From Deltaproteobacteria bacterium (GTDB lineage: Bacteria; Desulfobacterota; Desulfarculia; Adiutricales; JAGVGV01), in assembly GCA_015233515.1 (NCBI GenBank), contig JADFXS010000048.1, positions 3,318-15,373 on the forward strand: a DNA stretch of 12,056 nt, read 5' to 3'. Below the pieces are notes generated by a model. The model was not told the DNA's origin. It saw only the letters and a list, made by a program, of their open reading frames with translations, and did not search any database. Positions 7,052 through 12,056 of this stretch are shown here, piece after piece. The position numbers were made by a program, and so were the translations under genes. How positions within the stretch are numbered: position 1 is the stretch's first letter; each line of letters starts with the position of its first letter.

Positions 7052-7078
7052 ATTATCGCTAAACTAACGCCAAGTCAA
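7052..7078 (-). promoter_or_regulatory. Sigma-70-type promoter of the riboswitch transcript
   Basis: On the minus strand, TTGACT (7073-7078) is five of six to the -35 consensus and GATAAT (7052-7057) five of six to the -10. They are 15 bases apart, slightly short; a 17-base reading gives TAATCT as the -10. Transcription would begin near 7045, just ahead of the aptamer. An inverted repeat GGCGTT/AACGCC (7031-7036 with 7066-7071) brackets the -10 region and could be an operator. Confidence 0.55.
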
Positions 7079-7225
7079 GTTCGCGCGCCTACCCAAATTC
7101 ACCACTTACGCGCCCTATACGCGATTTGATGGCGGTTTCAGGCTTTCCCACCTCATCCAGTTCGTAGAGTAAGGCGCATAAATCCGAACGACCAGACTCG
7201 ACCGGTTAGCGTTTTTTACCGAATC
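7079..7225. other. Remainder of the spacer upstream of the riboswitch promoter
   Basis: No start-to-stop gene can be supported. On the minus strand, 7089-7205 is free of stops and would encode 38 residues that look protein-like (for example LCALLYELDEVGKPETAI). It has no ATG, GTG or TTG near its beginning and no ribosome binding site. It may be chance or the remains of a lost gene. The hairpin AATCCG-CGAAAA-CGGATT overlaps the stop codon of the neighbouring 67-residue gene but has no T run after it. Confidence 0.3.
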
Positions 7226-7429
7226 CTAATCCGTTTTCGCGGATTTATATAATTTGTGAATCAATTCCTTGGCTTTCTCCTCTCCCACGAGTTCCACTAA
7301 TTCGTCATAAAGTAGTGAAAAGTCAACGAAAAATTTTACTTCTTCACCATTGATGATCATCTGAGCCGCCATGCGGGCCGCTTCGAGGTGACCGGCATCG
7401 GAATACCGCTCTTCTTCTAGTGAAACCAT
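7226..7429 (-). CDS. Small acidic alpha-helical protein of unknown function (67 residues)
   Basis: I do not recognise the family. The gene looks real: AGGAGG (minus strand, 7436-7441) lies six bases before the ATG, an ideal ribosome binding site. The protein is cytoplasmic, with no signal or membrane segment. It is rich in Glu, Lys, Leu and Ala and should be mostly helical. Recognisable stretches are EEERYSDAGHLEAARMAAQM (5-24), FFVDFSLLYDELVELVGEE (33-51) and KAKELIHKLYKS near the end. It has no cysteines. It precedes the riboswitch-controlled transporter on the same strand, but a separate promoter lies between them, so a shared function cannot be assumed. Confidence 0.7.
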   Translation of the reverse strand: MVSLEEERYSDAGHLEAARMAAQMIINGEEVKFFVDFSLLYDELVELVGEEKAKELIHKLYKSAKTD

Positions 7430-7555
7430 CGCAGGCCTCCTGGTTTTTTGGCTAGCCGGGGTTGGCGCGTATCAGGTCGCTCCAAGCCCACGGCGTCTTT
7501 AGAAGCGCTCAACCCCACGGATCGCGAGTTACGGCGCCAAGAAATATGCGCTTAC

Positions 7556-7655
7556 TGTCATTTCGACCGGAGGGAGAAATCTCCATTGTTTTCAAGGAAG
7601 GTCTTTTGGCCTTAGAGATTTCTCTTCGCGGCTTACGCCGCTCAACGAAATGACA
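7556..7655. repeat. 100-bp imperfect inverted repeat, MITE-like (TGTCATTTCG termini)
   Basis: The ends TGTCATTTCG (7556-7565) and CGAAATGACA (7646-7655) are exact inverted copies. Inside them GAGAAATCTC (7574-7583) and GAGATTTCTC (7615-7624) also pair exactly. The right arm has its own hairpin, GCGGC-TTAC-GCCGC (7628-7641). The sequence GTCATTTCGACCGGAGGGAG is of a type common as dispersed elements in many bacterial genomes. There is no coding capacity. It is presumably moved by an enzyme encoded elsewhere. Confidence 0.8.
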
Positions 7656-7720
7656 CCATATGCTCCGTTGGGTGGAAGTCTGAGCAATTTGAACCGACCC
7701 CGCCGAGGGGCTGTTTCTTG

Positions 7721-7767
7721 GAAGCTCCCCGCAGCGAACCGCGGGGAATACGCTTGCTTCCATGTTC
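7721..7767 (+). repeat. Dispersed GC-rich palindromic repeat copy
   Basis: It starts GAAGCTCCCCGC and ends CATGTTC. The stem is CCCCGC (7727-7732) with GCGGGG (7741-7746), followed by AATACGCTTGC. It shares the layout of the copies near 1399, 4693 and 11674, and its AGCGAACCGCGGGGAA core is identical to the copy at 11606. Confidence 0.8.
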
Positions 7768-7843
7768 AGACGCCAAATCTTCCGGTTTGGTAGAATTCCT
7801 CATGCGGGCGCCTCTTCAGAATCAACCTTTCGCCTATAATCAC

Positions 7844-7875
7844 TATTCGATCCGAAAAAGGTTCTAGATCGAATA
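7844..7875 (-). terminator. Stem-loop overlapping the stop of the zinc-ribbon gene
   Basis: TATTCGATC (7844-7852) and GATCGAATA (7867-7875) form nine perfect pairs around a 14-base loop. The stem includes the last codons of the leftward gene, and the stop codon lies at the stem-loop junction. No T run follows on the minus strand, so this may be a transcript-end stabiliser rather than a classical terminator. Confidence 0.4.
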
Positions 7876-8322
7876 ATTCATGGCCATGGTCTTGACTTCC
7901 CGTTCAAAGATAACTTCCATTTTCTGTTGGTTCAAAATTTTGACCACAAAACCCAGGCCGAACTTGGAATGGGTCAGGGTTTCGCCTTCTTTATAAGCTT
8001 CAGACATCCGGTACGGGCGCGGTTCGGTTTGTTCACCAAACGCGGTTTTAAGCTCCAACCATCGAGACAGTATCGGGGGGCCGCCTTCCGGGGCCGGCAC
8101 GCGACGGTTGTCTTTGGTGACTCTTTTCGGTGACGACGTTACAGTTTTTTTTGCCCCTGGCGGCGGCCTGAAGTTGTGCTGACTGTCGCAAGTCAGACAT
8201 ATCACACGTTTGATCACCCCATCCAACATGGCCACGACTCGGTGGTTGGTCACTAATTTGCACTTTGTGCAGTAACCATCGATCTCCGAGGAGGGGTGGA
8301 TTTCATTTTTCGTTCTTATCAT
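7864..8322 (-). CDS. Zinc-ribbon protein with Tudor/CarD-like C-terminal domain, function unknown
   Basis: The protein has 152 residues. The N-terminal part holds two Cys pairs, CTKC (18-21) and CLTC (42-45), with His49 close by, typical of a zinc ribbon. A basic, proline-rich linker (about 52-85) follows. The C-terminal part, YKEGETLTHSKFGLGFVVKI (110-129) then MEVIFEREVKTM, has the H-x-x-FG-x-G-x-V pattern of small Tudor/SH3-like beta barrels found at the end of UvrD/PcrA helicases and in CarD-like proteins. Those domains contact RNA polymerase or nucleic acid, so a transcription-associated role is possible but inferred. The start ATG follows GGGAG (minus strand, 8328-8332). It begins 46 bases after the UPF0210 stop, with no obvious terminator between, so it may share that transcript. 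Confidence 0.75.
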   Translation of the reverse strand: MIRTKNEIHPSSEIDGYCTKCKLVTNHRVVAMLDGVIKRVICLTCDSQHNFRPPPGAKKTVTSSPKRVTKDNRRVPAPEGGPPILSRWLELKTAFGEQTEPRPYRMSEAYKEGETLTHSKFGLGFVVKILNQQKMEVIFEREVKTMAMNYSI

Positions 8323-8368
8323 TCAGTTTCTCCCTAAACCATTTCCCTGAATATAATAATACTAGGGA

Positions 8369-9742
8369 TCAATTCCTCAAGCTATGAATCGGGGCGGGAA
8401 TACGTCCGCCGAGACTGATAAATCTTTCAGCTTCAGGTAAGTCTTGTACCGACATTACCGTAGCCTCTCCCAATAATCCGCCGAAATAGACTTTATCGCC
8501 GGCCTTTTTCCCAGGGGCGGGAATAAGACGGACAGCGGTGGTTTTGTGGTTGACCACGCCGATGGACATTTCATCGGCGATGATGGCGGCGATGGTCGCC
8601 GCGGAAGTGTCGCCGGGGATAGGGACCATGTCCAGCCCCACAGAGCAGACGGAAGTCATGGCTTCCAGTTTGTCCAAAGACAGGAATCCATCTCGAACCG
8701 CTCCGGCTATTCCCAGATCTTCACTCACCGGTATAAAGGCTCCGGATAATCCGCCGACTTGGGAACTGGCAAATGACCCGCCCTTTTTAACGGCATCGTT
8801 CAGCAGGGCTAGAATGGCGGTTGAGCCAGGGGCGCCGATGGCCTTCAGTCCTAAACTTTGAAAGATCTCTCCCACGCTGTCCCCCACTTGAGGTGAAGGG
8901 GCCAGGGATAAATCCACCACTCCGAATGTGACTCCCAATCTGGCGGCGACTTCCCGGCCAATTATTTCTCCAACTCGAGTGACTTTGAATGCAGTATTTT
9001 TGATAACTTCGGATAACTCCCTCAAGTCGGGTCTAGGCGTTGAAGACATGGCCCGGTCGATGGCTTTTTTTACCACGCCCGGGCCGCTGACCCCGACGTT
9101 GATCACCGCATCCGGTTCACCGACGCCTAAATAAGCCCCGGCCATAAAAGGGATGTCCTGAGGTATGTTGGCGAACACGACCAGTTTGGCGCAGGCCAGT
9201 CCGTCTCGGTCCGCGGAGTACCGGGAAGCCTCTTTTATAGTCTGGCCCATGAGATATACCGCATCCATGTTGATCCCGGCCTGGGAGGAGGCGACATTCA
9301 CCGAGGCGCAAACCCGTTCCGTTTCAGCCAATCCTTGGGGAATGGCCGCGATGACCGCGGCGTCACCATGCGCCACGCCTTTTTCCACCAGCGCTCCGAA
9401 ACCACCGACAAAATCCACGCCGACTTCTCGACCAGCCCGGTCGAGAAGTTTTGCGGCCTTAACCATCTCATCCGGGCTAAACGGAGCGGCAACCACTCCA
9501 AGGGGGCTGACCGCGATACGCTTATTCACCACCGGAATTCCGTATTTATCGCTGACATCTTCACAAGACCGGACCAGATTTTCAGCCAAACGGGTGATTT
9601 TGTGAAACACTTTGGCGGTAAATCTATTGAAATCGTCACTGGCGCAGTCAAAAAGACTGATCCCTAAAGTGACGGCCCGCACATCCAAGTGCTCATTCTT
9701 AAGCATCTCCCATGTACTGATTACTTCACGGTCCGTTAACAT
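8369..9742 (-). CDS. UPF0210 / PFL-family protein (DUF711-like)
   Basis: This 457-residue protein matches the conserved UPF0210 family in length (about 450) and sequence. Typical stretches include VRAVTLGISLFDCA near the start, GIPVVNKRIAVSPLG (68-82), VDFVGGFGALVEKG, INVGVSGPGVVKKAI and GAPGSTAILALLNDAV. It is cytoplasmic. The many glycine-rich loops suggest a metabolite-binding enzyme, but the reaction is not known to me. The ribosome binding site is GGAG (minus strand, about 9751-9754). The gene lies 123 bases after an ACT-domain gene. This ACT-UPF0210 pairing recurs in many bacteria and implies that the ACT protein senses a ligand for it. An imperfect inverted repeat sits between the two genes. 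Confidence 0.9.
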   Translation of the reverse strand: MLTDREVISTWEMLKNEHLDVRAVTLGISLFDCASDDFNRFTAKVFHKITRLAENLVRSCEDVSDKYGIPVVNKRIAVSPLGVVAAPFSPDEMVKAAKLLDRAGREVGVDFVGGFGALVEKGVAHGDAAVIAAIPQGLAETERVCASVNVASSQAGINMDAVYLMGQTIKEASRYSADRDGLACAKLVVFANIPQDIPFMAGAYLGVGEPDAVINVGVSGPGVVKKAIDRAMSSTPRPDLRELSEVIKNTAFKVTRVGEIIGREVAARLGVTFGVVDLSLAPSPQVGDSVGEIFQSLGLKAIGAPGSTAILALLNDAVKKGGSFASSQVGGLSGAFIPVSEDLGIAGAVRDGFLSLDKLEAMTSVCSVGLDMVPIPGDTSAATIAAIIADEMSIGVVNHKTTAVRLIPAPGKKAGDKVYFGGLLGEATVMSVQDLPEAERFISLGGRIPAPIHSLRN

Positions 9743-9780
9743 GTTATATCTCCGCTCTATGGTTGATATTGATCATTTGC

Positions 9781-9822
9781 GGTAGAGAATGCGGAATTCA
9801 TATCCGAAATTCCCGTTCTACC
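9781..9822. repeat. Imperfect inverted repeat between the ACT and UPF0210 genes
   Basis: GGTAGA (9781-9786) pairs with TCTACC (9817-9822), and GGAATT (9793-9798) with AATTCC (9808-9813), leaving a 9-base loop and an unequal interior loop. On the minus strand it lies in the leader of the UPF0210 gene. It could be a processing or attenuation structure or an operator. There is no T run. Confidence 0.35.
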
Positions 9823-9865
9823 CAATTTTCTCCGGTTGCGTCCGGGTAGCTCTAATTCCTCGCGG

Positions 9866-10414
9866 TCACACTCGATGTATGGCTTCGAAAATATCTCGAT
9901 GCTGGACGCTTAAATCCAGTCCTAATTCTTCGGCCTTCCATTTGACGGCTTCCCGGAAAGCCGTCCGATGTACGGTTTTGGGAACCGCGACCTCAAAAAC
10001 AATGACGACCTGGGAGGGGTCCTCTTTCTGAGTTATGGCTTTCAAGTTCTCGATGTTGACTTCGAAACCGGCGATCACCGCGGAAATGTTAGGGATAATA
10101 CCTAAACGATCCTGACCGCTCAAAGTAATGACATACGGTTCCGCTTCCGGAGCGGACCCTGACATCCCCTCCTTGAACTCCTTGACCGCGGCGATAATGC
10201 CTGATTGACTCAAGTCCTCGGTCAGGGCGGCTTCCAGTGATGCTTTGCCCAGGCCTTCCGGCATCGAAGCAATGAAAATCCCGGCAAATTCCGATTGAAG
10301 AATAGTCTGGCTTACTTCTAAAATATTACATGACTGTTCGGCCAGGATTTTAGATACTCGATGGACTATTCCCGGTCGATCCTCGCCCAGGACGGAAATG
10401 ACAACTTTATTCAT
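9866..10414 (-). CDS. Tandem ACT-domain protein (GcvR-like)
   Basis: This is a 182-residue cytoplasmic protein with two ACT domains, which usually bind small ligands such as amino acids. The first (about 2-75) starts VVISVLGEDRPGIVHRVSKI and the second (about 93-168) starts YVITLSGQDRLGIIPNISAV. Both have the (G)xDRxGI turn where ligands bind between domains. Size and layout resemble GcvR, the glycine-cleavage regulator (about 190 residues in E. coli), but also the short ACT proteins paired with UPF0210. The latter fits better because the UPF0210 gene follows. The ribosome binding site is GAGG (minus strand, about 10423-10426). Which ligand it binds cannot be told. Confidence 0.88.
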   Translation of the reverse strand: MNKVVISVLGEDRPGIVHRVSKILAEQSCNILEVSQTILQSEFAGIFIASMPEGLGKASLEAALTEDLSQSGIIAAVKEFKEGMSGSAPEAEPYVITLSGQDRLGIIPNISAVIAGFEVNIENLKAITQKEDPSQVVIVFEVAVPKTVHRTAFREAVKWKAEELGLDLSVQHRDIFEAIHRV

Positions 10415-10551
10415 ATGCCTGCCTCAAAAAAACCAATTCCCCGATGATGGGTTAAGCCCGGTTAACATCCCATGCCTTTACAGTTTGAAAACATTACCAA
10501 TTTAAATTTTCGACCATGGCAACCGGCCCCTCGTCTTTCAAACCGCAATAT

Positions 10552-10601
10552 CTTTCCCGCGGTCAACCTGTTTATGGCTGACAAGTCAAACGCCGGGAAA
10601 G
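10552..10601 (-). terminator. Stem-loop downstream of the DUF554 gene
   Basis: CTTTCCCG (10552-10559) and CGGGAAAG (10594-10601) are perfect inverted repeats around a 34-base loop that can itself pair partly. It lies 28 bases after the DUF554 stop and well before the ACT gene. With no T run on the minus strand, it is only a candidate end signal. The rest of the 214-base spacer (10415-10628) shows no gene. Confidence 0.35.
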
Positions 10602-10628
10602 TCCTCTATATTATATGAAACTCTTCTT

Positions 10629-11312
10629 TCAGGCAAATATTTTGACCAAGACCAGATTCACGGCCAACGCCGGCAGAAAATTCATGATCTTGATATTTTT
10701 AATATCCAACAAGTTGATGCCTATACCCAAGAGCAAGAGTCCACCCACCGCGGTCAGTTCGTTGATCAAGATCGGGGAAAAAAAACCTTGAAATAGACCG
10801 GCCAACACGGTCAACCCGACCTGGTAAATAAAGAGCGGCACCACGGATAAAAGGACCCCGACTCCATAAGTGGATGCCAAGGCCAGGGAGGTGAAACCGT
10901 CTAAAAGGGCCTTGGTCAATAAAACAGAGTGATCACCTCGCAAACCCTCGTCAAAAGCGCCGACCACGGTCATGGATCCCGCACAAAAAATCAAAAATCC
11001 CGTGACTAAACCTTCGGTTATGAGTGTGCTCCGACTGTGGAGCTTTTTTTTCACCAGATCGCCTAAACGGTTGGTGAGGTCCTCCAAGTGACAAAGTTCC
11101 CCGATAATCCCGCCGATCAAGATGCTAAAAATCAAGAGTAACGGTTGTTGAACCTTCAAAGCCATTTGAATGCCCAGAAGGAGAACCGCTAAACCTAGCC
11201 CTTGAAAGACTATGTTGCGGACATTATCCGGAAATCGTCGTCCCAGGGCCATGCCCACTGCGCTACCGATAATAACGGTCAGAACGTTAGCTATGGTACC
11301 CCAAGGAATCAT
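10629..11312 (-). CDS. DUF554 family integral membrane protein (YdfK/YqgA type)
   Basis: This 227-residue protein is of normal length for DUF554, the family that includes B. subtilis YdfK and E. coli YqgA. The N-terminus IPWGTIANVLTVIIGSAVGM is a hallmark of the family. About six or seven membrane helices cover nearly the whole chain. A short polar loop, GELCHLEDLTNRLGDLVKKK, lies near residues 70-90. The middle GFLIFCAGSMTVVGAFDEGL and the TKALLDGFTSLALAS segment are also conserved. The family is thought to be a transporter or channel, substrate unknown. The start ATG is preceded by GGAAGGTG (minus strand, about 11317-11324). No partner gene is next to it on the same strand in close spacing, so it is probably a single-gene unit. 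Confidence 0.9.
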   Translation of the reverse strand: MIPWGTIANVLTVIIGSAVGMALGRRFPDNVRNIVFQGLGLAVLLLGIQMALKVQQPLLLIFSILIGGIIGELCHLEDLTNRLGDLVKKKLHSRSTLITEGLVTGFLIFCAGSMTVVGAFDEGLRGDHSVLLTKALLDGFTSLALASTYGVGVLLSVVPLFIYQVGLTVLAGLFQGFFSPILINELTAVGGLLLLGIGINLLDIKNIKIMNFLPALAVNLVLVKIFA

Positions 11313-11605
11313 TTTTCACCTTCCAACATATCATAATAAGGATAAAAAGAACAGAGTCGCCTTTGTTGATGAATGAAGAACAGTTATATTCCGGTTGCAG
11401 CAGTTGTTTTCCAATTTAAAAATTAACCTTAAAAAAAACGCTAAACTTCGAATCTAGACCTTGCCGTGATCCTCTATGACCCTGATTCGACCATTGACCA
11501 ACACCGGTTGATGTTTACGAAAGCCTTCACACTTGGTCAAGGATAATTTCCCATAACAGTCTAATTATCGATAGTTGAATTTTTGTGTGCTGACCCTCGA
11601 CATGT

Positions 11606-11714
11606 CTTCCCACAGCGAACCGCGGGGAACCCTCGCCATGTAAGAAATGAAAACGTTATTTTTTTCTCGCTAATCCCTCGGCACGCTACGGGGAATGCGC
11701 TCGCCTGCATGTTC
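11606..11714 (+). repeat. Composite repeat unit, copy 1
   Basis: Two half-copies of the GC-rich repeat (11606-11640 with AGCGAACCGCGGGGAA; 11674-11714 with CGCTACGGGGAATGCG ending GCATGTTC) flank an AT-rich middle, GTAAGAAATGAAAACG then a T run and CTCGCTAATCCCT. The same order occurs again at 11856-11959. An inverted echo of the middle, GATTAGCGAAAAA, lies at 11768-11780. Confidence 0.6.
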
Positions 11715-11855
11715 GATAAAATGAGAATACAACTTCGGCTCGCCTCTTTGAGTAAACATGAGGACTAGATTAGCGAAAAATTCTTATTTGATACCGGATT
11801 ACGTTTAATCTGCAAAAAGGAACACTCTTTGGGCTGACTAAATTAAAGTCTTACA

Positions 11856-11992
11856 AAGCGAACCGCATGAAATATCCGCTATATAAGAAAGGAAAGTGTT
11901 TTGGTTTTTGCGAATTAGCCCTGCGGGTCAGCCGCGGGGAATGTCCTCGCCAGGATGTTGAAGCTCCCGGCGGCGATCAATTCACCGCGGGG
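11856..11992 (+). repeat. Composite repeat unit, copy 2, plus a further half-copy
   Basis: AAGCGAACCGCATGAAATAT, then ATAAGAAAGGAAAGTG, a T-rich stretch, GCGAATTAGCCCT and CAGCCGCGGGGAATGT ending AGGATGTTG repeat the layout of copy 1 with many substitutions. A further half-copy follows directly (GAAGCTCCCGGCGGC at 11960, closing with CCGCGGGG at 11985-11992). Confidence 0.6.
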
Positions 11993-12005
11993 TCAATAAA
12001 AAGCC

Positions 12006-12034
12006 TTGACAGGTTTCTCGTTGTCCCTTATCTT
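12006..12034 (+). promoter_or_regulatory. Sigma-70-type promoter facing off the right edge
   Basis: TTGACA (12006-12011) matches the -35 consensus exactly. TATCTT (12029-12034), four of six to the -10, follows after a 17-base spacer. It would drive a rightward gene outside the window, starting near 12041. Confidence 0.6.
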
Positions 12035-12056
12035 TTTCATGAAAATTATTTTCTCA

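Larger units (their letters stand above)
7430..7863. other. Intergenic region rich in inverted repeats
   Basis: No gene is supported in these 434 bases. The open frames here run through palindromic repeats and have no ribosome binding site. The region holds the 100-bp MITE-like inverted repeat, one copy of the dispersed GC-rich repeat and a 9-bp stem-loop reaching into the end of the zinc-ribbon gene. The rest (7442-7555 and 7656-7720) shows nothing I recognise. Confidence 0.6.
11313..12056. other. Long spacer: leader of DUF554 gene, possible gene remnant, repeat cluster, promoter
   Basis: No complete gene is supported in these 744 bases. 11313-11450 is AT-rich and must hold the leftward promoter of the DUF554 gene, though none stands out. 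On the minus strand 11454-11564 encodes a protein-like tail of 36 residues (for example LTKCEGFRKHQPVLVNGRIR) ending at TAG. It has no ATG or GTG start, so it may be a gene remnant. 11606-11992 is a cluster of degenerate copies of the dispersed palindromic repeat. The end holds a rightward promoter. Confidence 0.55.

Noticed and set aside
7462..7763. Open frames on both strands in the repeat-rich spacer
   Set aside because: They are made of the inverted repeats themselves, with no coding signature or ribosome binding site.
11583..11768. Rightward open frame of 61 codons in the right-hand repeat cluster
   Set aside because: It consists of repeat copies; composition and lack of a ribosome binding site argue against a gene.
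11606..11992. CRISPR-like array
   Set aside because: The copies are imperfect, unevenly spaced, and in one case directly abutting. No constant repeat with unique spacers of even length and no cas gene is seen.

Overview
The window most likely comes from a motile, anaerobic-type Gram-negative bacterium, probably of the Desulfobacterota (former Deltaproteobacteria) or a neighbouring phylum. The grounds are tandem tungstate-binding proteins, a flagellar stator operon with a PilZ gene, a ydaO-type cyclic-di-AMP riboswitch in an otherwise Gram-negative gene set, and many short GC-rich palindromic repeats between genes. This placement is an inference from gene content. Base composition looks near 48-50% G+C in the genes, with AT-rich spacers.

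Layout. From 1 to 3572 the genes read rightward: the end of one TupA-like tungstate-binding protein, a complete second TupA-like protein, a spacer with strong palindromes, then motA, motB and an overlapping pilZ gene that starts at TTG. From 3659 to 11312 every gene reads leftward. In order of transcription these are a DUF554 membrane protein, a double-ACT-domain protein, a UPF0210 (PFL-family) protein, a zinc-ribbon protein with a Tudor/CarD-like tail, a 67-residue unknown protein, a KimA-like potassium/APC transporter behind a c-di-AMP riboswitch, and a stand-alone periplasmic four-helix-bundle sensor protein. The spacers at 1344-1659, 4589-4755, 7430-7863 and 11313-12056 hold a dispersed palindromic repeat family, and one also holds a separate 100-bp MITE-like inverted repeat. 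The right end carries a clear sigma-70 promoter facing a gene outside the window.

Function. MotA and MotB form the ion-driven stator. The small PilZ protein is a candidate c-di-GMP-responsive partner, and the convergent chemoreceptor-like sensor domain next door suggests a motility and signalling neighbourhood. The riboswitch-transporter unit is the best-supported regulatory system: c-di-AMP binding to the leader RNA would shut off potassium uptake. I recognise ydaO by its conserved core, an 8-bp P1 stem and a promoter placed just upstream. The leader downstream of the aptamer contains competing pairings that could control access to the ribosome binding site. The ACT and UPF0210 genes form a pair known from many bacteria, but its function is unknown. 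I see no CRISPR array, tRNA, rRNA or intact transposase.
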